Positions 16,458-25,491 of a stretch of 64,000 bases of DNA are shown here, piece by piece. The translations under genes and the position numbers were made by a program. The number at the start of each line of letters is the position of its first letter. Positions within the stretch are counted from its first letter, which is position 1. Location: the IMG/VR virus record IMGVR_UViG_3300042516_001671, positions 31,468-95,467 of that record, one strand, 5' to 3'. Origin of the DNA: a virus. A model generated the notes under the pieces. That model was not told where the DNA came from. It searched no databases and saw only the letters and a program-made list of their open reading frames with translations.

Positions 16458-17209
16458 CACGCTCTCCTTTGAAGCTGGTTCATCAGCGCGTAGAGTGCCT
16501 TGGCGCCGCCTGCTTGGTTGACTGCACGCTTGGGCACGTAGGCTTCTCCGTTGGACACCCTGGCCGGGGTGTTCCCATCGATTGTCGCAGGGATGTGGTC
16601 GCTTGTGCCAGTCCCCGGGCCCACAATCGGTCGAGCGCCGGGAAGCATTTGAGCAATACCCCTTGGGCCCCCAGCGCCGTCCACCGCCCGCTTGGTCATC
16701 ACGAAGCCGCCATCCTCCATGCGAAGAGGGTTCTTGTGGGTGCCTGTGACAGCACCGCCATGGGCATAGGCGTGCATAAGACCGCCTTGGGCAGCGTACT
16801 GAGCGATGGGCCCGTACTTCCCCTGCACCATGGTGCGGTTCGTCGGAGTGGGAGATGCCACCTGGGTATAACCGCCGCCCGAAGGACTGGCGCGGTTCAG
16901 TGCCCCAAGAAGCGCCATCAGACCCACTGTGCCGCCCATCCCGACGCCGGATCTCATCAGGCTGTTGAACGCCTGCATGGACGGGTTTGAGAGAAACGCC
17001 CTGAGAGGGTCAAGGGCGCTGGCTTGATATGACCCCGCTGCTGTGGGATTGTTGGCACCAGATACGCCGGGGCCTTCTTGCGCGGCGGTTTCTGACATAC
17101 CGCTGAGCCACGTATAGGCCGGAGGAATGTCGTACCCCAATGCGGCGTTTACATCCGCATCAGACACACCGGGCAAGTAATAATCTTCAGCGGTGTAATA
17201 ATCATCCAT
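16457..17209 (-). CDS. virion-associated protein with GPGTGTSDHIP motif
   Basis: 250 residues. I chose the ATG seven nt after GGAGG over one eight codons upstream that overlaps the previous gene. The acidic, Tyr-rich N-terminus (MDDYYTAEDYY) is followed by a Gly/Ala-rich middle. A C-terminal block contains AYAHGGAV and GPGTGTSDHIPA, then ARVSNGEAYVPKRAV, a motif that also ends several phage tape-measure and internal proteins. Likely structural. Confidence 0.65.
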   Translation of the reverse strand: MDDYYTAEDYYLPGVSDADVNAALGYDIPPAYTWLSGMSETAAQEGPGVSGANNPTAAGSYQASALDPLRAFLSNPSMQAFNSLMRSGVGMGGTVGLMALLGALNRASPSGGGYTQVASPTPTNRTMVQGKYGPIAQYAAQGGLMHAYAHGGAVTGTHKNPLRMEDGGFVMTKRAVDGAGGPRGIAQMLPGARPIVGPGTGTSDHIPATIDGNTPARVSNGEAYVPKRAVNQAGGAKALYALMNQLQRRA

Positions 17210-17210
17210 A

Positions 17211-19880
17211 TCATCCTCCGTAGGGCAATCCATAGGGCGACATTCTCAGCCCTGCTTGAACATCTGCAATGTTGGGCCGATCCTGTTCTTGCTTCTTCTG
17301 CTGATTCATCATTGCCATCAGCGCGAATAAGCCCTGTAGGTCTCCCATTGGCGAGCGGGTGGGCGCGGGTGGGCGCGGCGCCGGAGCGGGTGCTGGGGCT
17401 GGTGCCGGCGCAGGAGCGGGCGCAGGAGCAGGCGACGGGGCCGCGATGACATTCCCCGCGTAGTCCACGATGTTGCCCGTGGAGGACTCAAGTCCTTGAT
17501 CTGCGCCGCCAGGGACGATAGCACCAGGGACGCCATTCAGTTGCTCCAACAGGTCAAAAATTTCCTGCCCATAGTCCCCTTCGGTAGCAGCAGTATCTAG
17601 CGTCAGCGTGCCGCCGTAGGTTGGGTCAAAGACGCTTTCTTGCGTTAGGTCGTAACCTTCATCCACGCTTCCGACGCCACCCTCTGGCGGCAAAGTAGGA
17701 AGAATCTCTTCCAGGATTTGCTCCCACTCGTCCTTTGCTGGTAAACCAGTATCAATGACAGGTCGTTGGGTCGCGACATCTTCATCAATGTACTTGAAGA
17801 TGTCATCAAGCGACGGGGGAGGCGGCTCAACAGGAAGTGGTTCCGCAAAGGTCGGCTCTGCAGGAGGCTGCTCAACAACCGGTAATTCAACAAACGGCGG
17901 CTCTACAGGCGGTGGCTCAACAAACGGTGGTTCGGTAAGAAATGGCTCCTCAAACTCAGGAAAAAAGGGCGGCGGCTCAACAGGCGGTGGTTCTGTAAGA
18001 AGAGGCTCTTCAAACTCGGGGAAAATGGGTGGCGGCTCAGCAAGAGGCGGCTCAGCAGGAGCGGGTTCGGTAAGGGGCGGCTCCTCAAACTCGGGGAAAA
18101 GGGGTGGTTCTGCAACAGGCAGCTCTACAGGAGGCGGCTCTGTAAAAAGCGGTTCTTCAAACTCCGGGAATAGCGGCGTCTCTTCAAAGAACGGAGGCTC
18201 AACAGGAGGCGGCTCTACGGGCTCAGGCTCAACAGGCGCCAAGTCGTAAATATTGGGCGTGAAGTATTCCGGCTCGGGCTCGAAGAACGGCGGCGCTGTG
18301 ACCTCTACCGGGGGCTCATCAGACGGAGGTGCTTCTGTTGCTTCGCTGGGTGTCGTGATGTACGGCTCAACGAATTCATCCTTCGGCTGTTGAGTTTCTG
18401 GAGTGAAGATGTCGGGCTCTGCTGGCTCTGTGGGCAGCGTGACCGGCGGATTGATGTTCAGCAGTTCTTCTGCAAGATCTTCAATCGTTCTTTCAGTCTC
18501 AAAATCCCCGCTAAAAACATCTCCTTCACCGCCTGTAAACGCGTCTTCTTCAGACACAACATCGCGTGACGGCTGAACTACATCCAGGGCCCGTGAAGGA
18601 TCTCTGTATGCCTGATCAATAACGGCTTGCTGTTGATTTTCTTCAAGCTGTTGGACAAAGTCAGTAGCCGCCGTGAGCGCCTTCATCGGGTCGATCTTGC
18701 CGGAGGTGCCAAGCTCAACAGCCCCCCGAACAACGCTTGACGGCAGACCCAAAGTCTCACTAGCAGACCCAATAGCGGAGCCTGTCAAACTACCCACGAC
18801 AGCGTCGCCAAAGTCCTGCTTGCCGCTAAGCTCCCCCATGATGCCGCTGGTGATGGCACGCTCTGCAGCTTTCTCCAATGGGCCAAGGGATTCAGGCACA
18901 AGGCCGCTAACAACACTGGACACACCTGTGCCGGCCAAGGGCAAAACGCCTGCCTTGGCTACATCGCCCAGGTCACCGCCAGTGATTGCGGACAAGCCCG
19001 CATTCACAATGCCCTTACCTACCGCAGCCGTTACTGCAGCTTCCGAGACCCCCAATGCGCCTGCAATGCCCTTGGCTGCTTCAGCAGGAAGAAGCGCATT
19101 GCCAAGGGATGAGATTGCCTCTCCCCCGTAGCCAGGGATACCGACGACGGTTGTGGCTACCGGCAGCACAAAGTCCTTAAAGAAGGACTTGATGTCGTCG
19201 TCGTCGCCCGTCTTGGTCTGCGCAACAACCTCTCCAGACGGCAGTTTGAATCCCGTGTAGTTGTTGTAGTTATGGAAATTGCTGCGCTTGGAAACAAAGT
19301 CGTAGCCCTCTGCCCGCTTTTGGTCTACGAACTGCTGCAGTGCCCTTGTGGGATTGCCCTGCATGAAGCCGCCTTCACTATCGTAGCCGACTTCAAACAT
19401 TTGCCCCTTGAACCCAAGCTGCGGCGCAACTTGAGCCCAACGGCTGTAATCTACCGGGCCCTGAGACGGCACGCCTCCTTCGTCAGTCTGAACGTAGTCA
19501 GGAACCCATTCGGAGTAGATCTTTGACGCGGGCTCGTATGCTTGCGTAAACGGCAGTACCGCAGACTCCCAAGAGCCAAACGCTTTCTTGCTGAAAAACG
19601 GAGATGCCTTTTCAAAGCCTTCCAGCACCTTCATTGCATAGCCAAGGCGCTCCTGATCTGATGCCTTGGAAACATCCTCTGGGACGCTGTCGGCTGCGTC
19701 GGTGTAGTCACGAATGACGCGCTGCCCTGAGCCCTTGACATTGGTTCCCCAAGCGTCAAGAACCTTGTCAACCGCTGACTTGACCTTGGGGTCAACCACG
19801 CTGCGCTGCGCCATCAAGGCAGCCGGCATAACCGGCCCGAAGGAGTAGTCGATTGCGGAGTTATCAGGAGCTGTTGTCAT
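17211..19880 (-). CDS. virion protein with Pro/Glu repeat linker
   Basis: 889 residues. The N-terminal about 230 residues are globular and include QKRAEGYDFVSKRSN, SGEVVAQ and SFFKDFVLP, a block clearly shared with the 581-residue protein at 57479-59224. Next comes an Ala/Gly-rich helical region with several hydrophobic segments (about 230-400), then about 300 residues of Pro/Glu/Phe-rich repeats, a run of Pro-Ala pairs, and a short helical C-terminus (LFALMAMMNQQKKQ). Probably a DNA-ejection or tail-core protein with an extended arm; role inferred from position. Confidence 0.7.
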   Translation of the reverse strand: MTTAPDNSAIDYSFGPVMPAALMAQRSVVDPKVKSAVDKVLDAWGTNVKGSGQRVIRDYTDAADSVPEDVSKASDQERLGYAMKVLEGFEKASPFFSKKAFGSWESAVLPFTQAYEPASKIYSEWVPDYVQTDEGGVPSQGPVDYSRWAQVAPQLGFKGQMFEVGYDSEGGFMQGNPTRALQQFVDQKRAEGYDFVSKRSNFHNYNNYTGFKLPSGEVVAQTKTGDDDDIKSFFKDFVLPVATTVVGIPGYGGEAISSLGNALLPAEAAKGIAGALGVSEAAVTAAVGKGIVNAGLSAITGGDLGDVAKAGVLPLAGTGVSSVVSGLVPESLGPLEKAAERAITSGIMGELSGKQDFGDAVVGSLTGSAIGSASETLGLPSSVVRGAVELGTSGKIDPMKALTAATDFVQQLEENQQQAVIDQAYRDPSRALDVVQPSRDVVSEEDAFTGGEGDVFSGDFETERTIEDLAEELLNINPPVTLPTEPAEPDIFTPETQQPKDEFVEPYITTPSEATEAPPSDEPPVEVTAPPFFEPEPEYFTPNIYDLAPVEPEPVEPPPVEPPFFEETPLFPEFEEPLFTEPPPVELPVAEPPLFPEFEEPPLTEPAPAEPPLAEPPPIFPEFEEPLLTEPPPVEPPPFFPEFEEPFLTEPPFVEPPPVEPPFVELPVVEQPPAEPTFAEPLPVEPPPPSLDDIFKYIDEDVATQRPVIDTGLPAKDEWEQILEEILPTLPPEGGVGSVDEGYDLTQESVFDPTYGGTLTLDTAATEGDYGQEIFDLLEQLNGVPGAIVPGGADQGLESSTGNIVDYAGNVIAAPSPAPAPAPAPAPAPAPAPAPRPPAPTRSPMGDLQGLFALMAMMNQQKKQEQDRPNIADVQAGLRMSPYGLPYGG
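17810..18250 (-). repeat. degenerate tandem repeats encoding Pro/Glu-rich arm
   Basis: About 440 bp inside the 889-residue gene. The unit encodes variants of FPEFEEPLLTEPPPVEPP, about 18-25 residues each, recurring about five times with irregular spacing. It reads as an extended, acidic polyproline-like linker. Confidence 0.8.
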
Positions 19881-21226
19881 GTCAGATCCCAGAACGCCAT
19901 CGTGCCGATGGCATCATGCGTGCCGCTCAGTGCGCGAACCGCGATGGTGTAGGTATCGCTTACCCCCGCCAGAGTGGCGCCAAGCTGCAGATCCCAGTTG
20001 TAGTCGGCGCCATTGGCGATTGGTGCAGACGATTGCGTTGATGCCACGACATAGCTTGAGAAGATGATCGTGCCCCCGGTCAGGGCAGTGGCCGACAGGT
20101 CTTGCTCCACATTAGCCGATGGGGACGCTGCCCAAGAGGCGCCGGTCAAGGTGGCATTCTTGATCATCGCCACTTCAAACGTGACGGTTGAGGTCGCGGT
20201 TGGCAGCACCGAGTACCCGTCCGGGATCACAACCGCCCCCGTTCGTCCAGAAGCCAGCCTGATAGACATCAGAGGCACAAAGTTGACACCAATGTTGGTG
20301 TTGGCCGTCGTCATGCGGACAACGTCAGTAGCCACTCGCTTCTCATAGCCACCCTCAGAAATCACCGTGGAGCAGATCTGCTTGAGCGTAGCCGCAGTGC
20401 TGACCCCAGTGTTGGTGATCTCGTACCTGACCGGCAGGATTGCCGTGGTCATGTAAACGCTGGTCAGGTTGTTGGCGTTTTGGAACGTGTGGCAGATGAT
20501 GACCTGACCGTTGATGACAAACCCAGCCCGGACGGAGCCAACACCAAGCCACTCGAAGTCTTCCCAGAAGATCTGCGCCTTGGTCAAGTCAAGCGTGAAG
20601 CCCGAGTCTCCGGTGCCATTGAGCTTGTCGCCGTTCCAATCGGCCTGGGCCACGCGGGTGTCCACCGCCACCCCCGTGACATACGTCCTGCGGACGATGT
20701 ACACCGTGGTGCCGTCGCGCTCCAGGAACACCCCGTTTTCGGTGTTGAAGTAACCAATACGGATGCGTTGGTTCTCGTTTGCCGTGGGCATCACGAAGGT
20801 GTTCAGCACCAGCAGGCTTTTCCCAGGCTGGTAAGAGAATGACCGATACGTCTGGCGCACAACCTCCGAGCCGCTGCTCGTGGTGACGTTTAACTCAACC
20901 GTGCTGGAGTTGGCGCTGTAGGTCACATTGCCGCCCGTAGCGGTGCTCTCACTGAACAGGTCGTTCTTGGCGTAGCGGTTCTGGCTGTCGAACAGTGTGA
21001 AAGGCTGGCTGAAGCGAGCGCGTCCAAACGCATCCAGCGCGGAGCCGTAGAAATTAACCGCCACTGGGGATGCGCTCACAATCTGCTCCAGGAGGTTGTC
21101 AAGCTGGTTGAAGTAAATCCGCAGAACGCTCAGCAGCTTGTCGAAGTACTGCGGATCGTAGGTGCGCGAGGCGACCGGCAGTGCCGGAGCCTTGAACCGC
21201 TTGATGATGTTGGCCCAGATACTCAC
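19877..21226 (-). CDS. phage tail/structural protein
   Basis: 449 residues from a GTG overlapping the upstream stop (GTGA). The N-terminal helical part (FDKLLSVLRIYFNQLDNLLEQ) is followed by FGRARFSQPFTLFDSQ, a block I recall from structural proteins of environmental podo- and siphoviruses. The rest is beta-rich, Ser/Thr/Asn/Val-heavy, consistent with a fibre or collar protein. It lies directly after the beta-propeller-like tail protein. Confidence 0.65.
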   Translation of the reverse strand: MSIWANIIKRFKAPALPVASRTYDPQYFDKLLSVLRIYFNQLDNLLEQIVSASPVAVNFYGSALDAFGRARFSQPFTLFDSQNRYAKNDLFSESTATGGNVTYSANSSTVELNVTTSSGSEVVRQTYRSFSYQPGKSLLVLNTFVMPTANENQRIRIGYFNTENGVFLERDGTTVYIVRRTYVTGVAVDTRVAQADWNGDKLNGTGDSGFTLDLTKAQIFWEDFEWLGVGSVRAGFVINGQVIICHTFQNANNLTSVYMTTAILPVRYEITNTGVSTAATLKQICSTVISEGGYEKRVATDVVRMTTANTNIGVNFVPLMSIRLASGRTGAVVIPDGYSVLPTATSTVTFEVAMIKNATLTGASWAASPSANVEQDLSATALTGGTIIFSSYVVASTQSSAPIANGADYNWDLQLGATLAGVSDTYTIAVRALSGTHDAIGTMAFWDLT

Positions 21227-23376
21227 GATTTGCGCCCGTCAGGACGAAGATCGATCCGGAACTTGCCCAACTGCCACTGCACGCCCAGCGAGTTTGAACG
21301 CGCCTTGACCGCCATCTGCCTGCCGCGCACGCGGATGTACAGGTTGCCCTGGTAGGGTGTGATGGTGCCTGAGAAGCGCTCGACGCCGTTGTTGGCGTCA
21401 CGCTGGATCGTGCGCTCGTTGTTGAGTGCCACCGACATGTTGGCCGAAGGCGCCACGTTCGTCACCCCCCGCGTGTACCCGGAGCCCGAGTTCTGCAGGG
21501 GCAGGAGCGACATATTCAGGGACTGGTTCTCAACCGCTGTGGTAGACCCTGCAAAAGTCACATCAGGCAGCATCCGCGTGACAAAGCCAAAGTTGTGGCC
21601 GTCGTCAATGTCGAATTCGGAGGAAACGATGTAGGAGTCAATAGCCACTGGAGGATTCACCGACCCGTCGTCACAACCGATCTCGTGGTACAGCAGTTGA
21701 TAGTTGTAGTCCGCTGCTACGGGGATGTTGGAAAAGACACTGGCGTCGTTCCAAGCCGTCCGAGCCATGCTGCCGTAGTACCAGATCTTTTCAGCGTAGT
21801 TGTAGACGGCGTAGCGGTCAACCGTAGTTGAGGAAGCGGAGCAGTAGAACCACCACACTTCACTGAACTGCTCAACGGTGGACGCAAAGACCTGAAGGTT
21901 TTGGCCTTGATTGAAGTCGTCAAAGATGAACTTGCGGATGTCGCACTGAAGCGTGCTCGTGCGCCCGTCGAAGACGTAGAACTTCTCGTCGCCCATCCAG
22001 TACACCACGCCCGCCGCCACAGCCCAGGCGCGGTCACTGACGATGGTGACGTTGTCAGCAAGGATCTGCGAGCCCCAGACGATGGGCGGGCCGAGGTACT
22101 GCAGGGAGTACAGCGCCGTGTCCGTCCAGACCAGGATCTCCTGACGCGTTTGCGCCACGGCAGCGATTGCCGAGCCCCGAGACAGCGTCAGACTTCCCGC
22201 CTGCCCCGTAGCGGCGGGGGTCCAGTTGGCGGCGCTTTCCTGATCCGACCAGCGAATCAGCATGGGGTTGAGCGTGGTCGAGCCATAGTCCGTCGTGCCG
22301 AAGGCTAGGACGAAGCGCGAGGCGTCGGAGACAAGCCGGAAGAGCGCCGCAGACGGCGTGTCGCTGGCGCCGGGCAGGGTGGAGATGTCTACACCACGGT
22401 TCGTGAATCCCGCTGAAGAGTCCCAGTAATAGATCCCGCCGCCCTTGGGGCCGTAGATTAGATCCTCACCGAAGTTGGCGTGGTTCCACAGCCCGATCTG
22501 CAGGGGGTTGCCGAAAGTGAACGCCCCGCCCCCGCCCCAGCTACCGCTGCCCCAGCCGCCCCCGCCCCAGCCCGTGCTTGTCGTACTGGTAACCTGTTGG
22601 AGTTCCGACCCAGCGCTGACTTGGTAGTTAGACACTACCCCTGCACCACCTGAAGCACTAGAGGTAGCGTTGGTGGACGCTTGGATGAAATACGTAGCTA
22701 CGTTCTCAGCGCCAAGCTGCGCGCCCGCAGGGATGTCGCTCGTAAACGCACTGCTGAGCGTGTACACGCCCGCCCCGCCCGTACCAGTGATTGTGCGCGT
22801 CTCACCGTTGTAATCCAGCGAAGCACCGGAAACAATGATCCCTGGAGAGTTGACTGCACTGACAGTCAACGTAGTGCCGCTGGATGAGCAAGTGATCAGC
22901 GTGACGTTCGAGAGGATTTGATACTCGGAAGTACCGCCGACACCTGCGGTATTGAGGTTTATGCCACCAATAGTCCCGGGGGACGTAAAGGTGACGTAGG
23001 AACCCACCGTGAGCAGTCCGTTGACGAACGTCCCGACACCGGTAGAGGTGTCAACCACGGCGACATACGGGAAGCCGTTATAGGTGTTGAGAGACGTCAG
23101 CGCCCCAGTGACTCGGATCGGCGTGATGTCGTAGTACTGCCCGTAGTACACGTAGTACTTCAGGTGCGTGCCAAGGCCCAGGTAGATGTTCCAAGGCCAC
23201 AGGGCACGACAGACACCCAGGAAGGTATCGTTGTTGAGTTGTTGCCAGCCGCCGATCTTCTCCGGTTGCCCGGAGCGAAAACGCACTTTGTCGCACTCGT
23301 ACCATCCGCCTTCTGCGGAGTAGCGGGTGTTTTCCCGGAAGATCCCGGGACGAAGTTGTAGCGTCTTCAGGGGCAT
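21223..23376 (-). CDS. beta-rich tail protein (head-to-tail stabilisation type)
   Basis: 717 residues. The N-terminus LQLRPGIFRENTRYSAEGGW and VRFRSGQPEKIGGW is a strong signature of a family common in environmental podoviruses. Repeated Trp/Tyr/Gly beta strands (WPWNIYLGLGTHLKYY, WWFYCSASSTTVDRYAVYNY) suggest a beta-propeller, as in P22 gp10-like tail accessory proteins. A Gly/Trp-rich run (TGWGGGGWGSGSWGGGG) lies near residue 270. The gp10-like protein at 61454-63187 may be its functional equivalent in the second module. Confidence 0.75.
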   Translation of the reverse strand: MPLKTLQLRPGIFRENTRYSAEGGWYECDKVRFRSGQPEKIGGWQQLNNDTFLGVCRALWPWNIYLGLGTHLKYYVYYGQYYDITPIRVTGALTSLNTYNGFPYVAVVDTSTGVGTFVNGLLTVGSYVTFTSPGTIGGINLNTAGVGGTSEYQILSNVTLITCSSSGTTLTVSAVNSPGIIVSGASLDYNGETRTITGTGGAGVYTLSSAFTSDIPAGAQLGAENVATYFIQASTNATSSASGGAGVVSNYQVSAGSELQQVTSTTSTGWGGGGWGSGSWGGGGAFTFGNPLQIGLWNHANFGEDLIYGPKGGGIYYWDSSAGFTNRGVDISTLPGASDTPSAALFRLVSDASRFVLAFGTTDYGSTTLNPMLIRWSDQESAANWTPAATGQAGSLTLSRGSAIAAVAQTRQEILVWTDTALYSLQYLGPPIVWGSQILADNVTIVSDRAWAVAAGVVYWMGDEKFYVFDGRTSTLQCDIRKFIFDDFNQGQNLQVFASTVEQFSEVWWFYCSASSTTVDRYAVYNYAEKIWYYGSMARTAWNDASVFSNIPVAADYNYQLLYHEIGCDDGSVNPPVAIDSYIVSSEFDIDDGHNFGFVTRMLPDVTFAGSTTAVENQSLNMSLLPLQNSGSGYTRGVTNVAPSANMSVALNNERTIQRDANNGVERFSGTITPYQGNLYIRVRGRQMAVKARSNSLGVQWQLGKFRIDLRPDGRKS

Positions 23377-23380
23377 AGCA

Positions 23381-23908
23381 TTACCTCAAGAACAGCGTCC
23401 GCTCATCACGGCGGCGCTTGACGAGGCCCGGAAGTTCTTTGCCGCCACCTTTGGTCCACTGCATGAACGCATCAGCAGCCCCTTCAATATCACCGCGATT
23501 GGCCTTCATGCGGATCTGACTGCGCTGGAGGTTGCCTAGCCCTGCATTGAACGCAAAACTGACCAAAGCGTCGAACCGGCCTTGATGACCAGCACAGCCG
23601 GGAACCAGACGAAGAACGCCTCGTTCAAAAGCAGCGACATCCATCGAGAATAGTCTCTCGATCTCTTCCTTGGACCAGACACGGTTGTCCTCCGGCTTGA
23701 GCGGGTACTCCCGACGGATCATCGGGATGTCCTGCGTGGTCTTGTCAGGCGGACGCACCATGGGTAGGCGAATCTGATCCTGATACAGAACATGCCCGTA
23801 CCCAATGGTCCAGATGTGCGCAGGGCACAGGTAGGGCCGCGTGCGGTAGCCCTCGTACCTGTGCATGAGATCTGCGCCAACCGGGCTCAGTTTCACTTCT
23901 TGCTCCAC
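23381..23908 (-). CDS. endolysin, GH24 lysozyme
   Basis: 175 residues from a GTG; the first 16 nt overlap the holin gene. The T4-lysozyme-type signature is present: Glu19 in YEGYRTRPYLCP, Cys28 at the position usually held by Asp, and Thr34 in WTIGYGH, giving an E-C-T triad as in some phage endolysins. FAFNAGLGNLQRS and GLVKRRRDERTLF are the other family blocks. It cleaves peptidoglycan glycan strands. No signal peptide, so export relies on the adjacent holin. Confidence 0.92.
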   Translation of the reverse strand: MEQEVKLSPVGADLMHRYEGYRTRPYLCPAHIWTIGYGHVLYQDQIRLPMVRPPDKTTQDIPMIRREYPLKPEDNRVWSKEEIERLFSMDVAAFERGVLRLVPGCAGHQGRFDALVSFAFNAGLGNLQRSQIRMKANRGDIEGAADAFMQWTKGGGKELPGLVKRRRDERTLFLR

Positions 23909-24396
23909 TGCCGACTCCCGAACCAGAAGCTGATGATGCCGCTTAACATCACCATTTCATCTTCGCTAAAGATGATGGCCGTCACGCGGATCAGGTCATC
24001 AACACTCTGGATCAGGCCAGGATGCTTCCAGACATAGAGCGTCAGGGCTGCGTTGATCAACACAAGCTCGATGATGAAGATGTAGGTGACCGTGGGGCGC
24101 ACCGTCCCAACGTAGTTCGCCACCCACCGGCTGGCACGATCCAAGACCTTCTCGTCGTGCTGCAGCGCAGCCTGGGTCATCTGCGCCTCAGTCTGCATCG
24201 CAACCTGCTCGGTGCGGATCTCCTCCATCTTGGCCTGGGCGGCATAGCCCTGGGCGGCAAGCTGAAGCTCGCGCTCCGTCTGGAGCCGCGCCATTGCGAT
24301 CTCGTGCTTCTGGTCGGACTTGTTCTGGAAGAACTCCAGCAGTTTTGGCAGACCGCTGATCAGGAGGCCACCGAGGGTGGAGAGCAGGCTGAGCAT
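23893..24396 (-). CDS. holin, GTA 3TM-type
   Basis: 167 residues. A short hydrophobic N-terminus (LSTLGGLLISGLPKLLEF) is followed by a long amphipathic helix (residues about 25-80, coiled-coil-like), then VRPTVTYIFIIELVLINAALTLYV and a final hydrophobic segment ending SFWFGSRQWSKK. The RP-T-Y and WFGSR elements fit the GTA-type three-TM holin family. It lies between a membrane protein and the lysozyme. Confidence 0.8.
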   Translation of the reverse strand: MLSLLSTLGGLLISGLPKLLEFFQNKSDQKHEIAMARLQTERELQLAAQGYAAQAKMEEIRTEQVAMQTEAQMTQAALQHDEKVLDRASRWVANYVGTVRPTVTYIFIIELVLINAALTLYVWKHPGLIQSVDDLIRVTAIIFSEDEMVMLSGIISFWFGSRQWSKK

Positions 24397-24398
24397 GA

Positions 24399-24809
24399 TT
24401 ACCCCTTGGTCGTGATGACATCATCACCGCGCTGGACAGTGACCTTGTCGCCTTCCACATTGACCTTCATAGACGGCTCATGCCGCTCAGGCTTGTCCAG
24501 CCGGTCGATCAGTTCCTTGATGATGGTGATCTCGGGCTTCTCTTCCTTCTTGGTCTCGTTGACGATGCCGTTGACCATCTGTATTAAAGCCATGGTGGCG
24601 GTTGCCACAAGCCCAATGACGGCAGGCAGCGCCTCGGTATTTAGGAAGGCCGACGACACCACGCCCACGAGGACCAGCAGAAAGATCCAGATGATGGCCG
24701 TCTTTCCGATGGCCTTGGCCGCGACCTCTTTTGCTGTGGCTTGAGCCTCTAGGCGCTGAAGTTCTACAGCAGCCTGTGCCTTCAAGGTTTTCAGATCAAT
24801 TGGTTCCAT
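24399..24809 (-). CDS. two-TM membrane protein of lysis cassette
   Basis: 136 residues. I chose the ATG overlapping the upstream stop (TGATG) over a longer frame. It has an N-terminal amphipathic helix, two hydrophobic segments (AIIWIFLLVLVGVVSSAFL and PAVIGLVATATMALIQMV), then a charged tail with a short beta segment (VEGDKVTVQRG). Possibly an accessory holin or antiholin; no sequence signature settles it. Confidence 0.65.
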   Translation of the reverse strand: MEPIDLKTLKAQAAVELQRLEAQATAKEVAAKAIGKTAIIWIFLLVLVGVVSSAFLNTEALPAVIGLVATATMALIQMVNGIVNETKKEEKPEITIIKELIDRLDKPERHEPSMKVNVEGDKVTVQRGDDVITTKG

Positions 24810-25081
24810 CACAACATCCTGGGTTCCCGGAAGGCTCGTGCCGGGATCACGGAAACATCCCCGTCGAGCCATGCGATTTGAACAGAGTCGGCGCTCAGAA
24901 TCCAGCAGCCCGGCACGCGAATCTTTTCCTTGATAAACAAAGCCCATCGAGCCGCGCCAACGCATGGTCCCGGCTCCCGATGAAGCTCAACACGGACCTC
25001 CCCGTCCCAGGCTTCAGCGATTACATCGCCTGCCGCGCTGCCTGCGAGCAGCAAGCTGAGCAAGGCGACGAGATAGCGCAT
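24809..25081 (-). CDS. exported small protein of lysis cassette, copy 1
   Basis: 90 residues. A clear signal peptide (MRYLVALLSLLLAGSAAG) precedes a small domain with two Cys (PGPC, PGCWIL) and an end block AFREPRML. The paralogue at 52792-53064 is also 90 residues, with signal peptide, GPC, GCW and AFKEPRPL. The two sit in otherwise different lysis cassettes, which suggests a conserved periplasmic role in lysis or superinfection; this is inference. No lipobox is seen, so it is not an obvious outer-membrane spanin. Confidence 0.7.
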   Translation of the reverse strand: MRYLVALLSLLLAGSAAGDVIAEAWDGEVRVELHREPGPCVGAARWALFIKEKIRVPGCWILSADSVQIAWLDGDVSVIPARAFREPRML

Positions 25082-25085
25082 GACG

Positions 25086-25187
25086 TTATCCTTTACCCTC
25101 GGCAAACACGTTCACAAATACCGTACCGTCTTCCAACGCTTCTATCTCATGCCATTCGTTGGCGGCAAGGGTGGTGATCGGTGCCAT
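25086..25187 (-). CDS. 33-residue small protein
   Basis: 33 residues (MAPITTLAANEWHEIEALED to VFAEGKG). GGAGG lies six nt before the ATG, formed by the end of the upstream gene. It fits exactly between two genes, with one and four nt gaps. The acidic, Trp-containing micro-protein has no known family that I recognise. Confidence 0.55.
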   Translation of the reverse strand: MAPITTLAANEWHEIEALEDGTVFVNVFAEGKG

Positions 25188-25188
25188 G

Positions 25189-25491
25189 CTACTCCTCCAA
25201 TTTCTGTCGCAACGCATCCAACACAAACGTCGCCTTGCGCTGTTCCAGTCGCTCTGTCAAAAGCGTGCGCTCCAGTTTGTCCTTGAACTGCAAGTCCGAC
25301 AGCAACTGAATTTCCTCAAACGACCACTGCTCAATGAGCGAGACCGGCTCCGCTGCACGGTGCGGCAATAGGCGCTCGGGCCAATGCGGCAGCAGGGCAA
25401 TCATGGCCGTGTAGTTGTCGATGTTGATCTGGTAGTGCGCGATTTCATCCTCGCGCTGCTTGATAGCTTCGGTGAGTTGTTCTTGGTTCAT
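25189..25491 (-). CDS. coiled-coil protein downstream of propeller gene
   Basis: 100 residues, mostly helical and charged (EQLTEAIKQREDEIAHYQINIDNY, KDKLERTLLTERLEQRK). The start overlaps the stop of the propeller gene (ATGA). Could be a fibre-assembly or chaperone protein given its place between fibres and lysis genes; not recognised. Confidence 0.6.
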   Translation of the reverse strand: MNQEQLTEAIKQREDEIAHYQINIDNYTAMIALLPHWPERLLPHRAAEPVSLIEQWSFEEIQLLSDLQFKDKLERTLLTERLEQRKATFVLDALRQKLEE

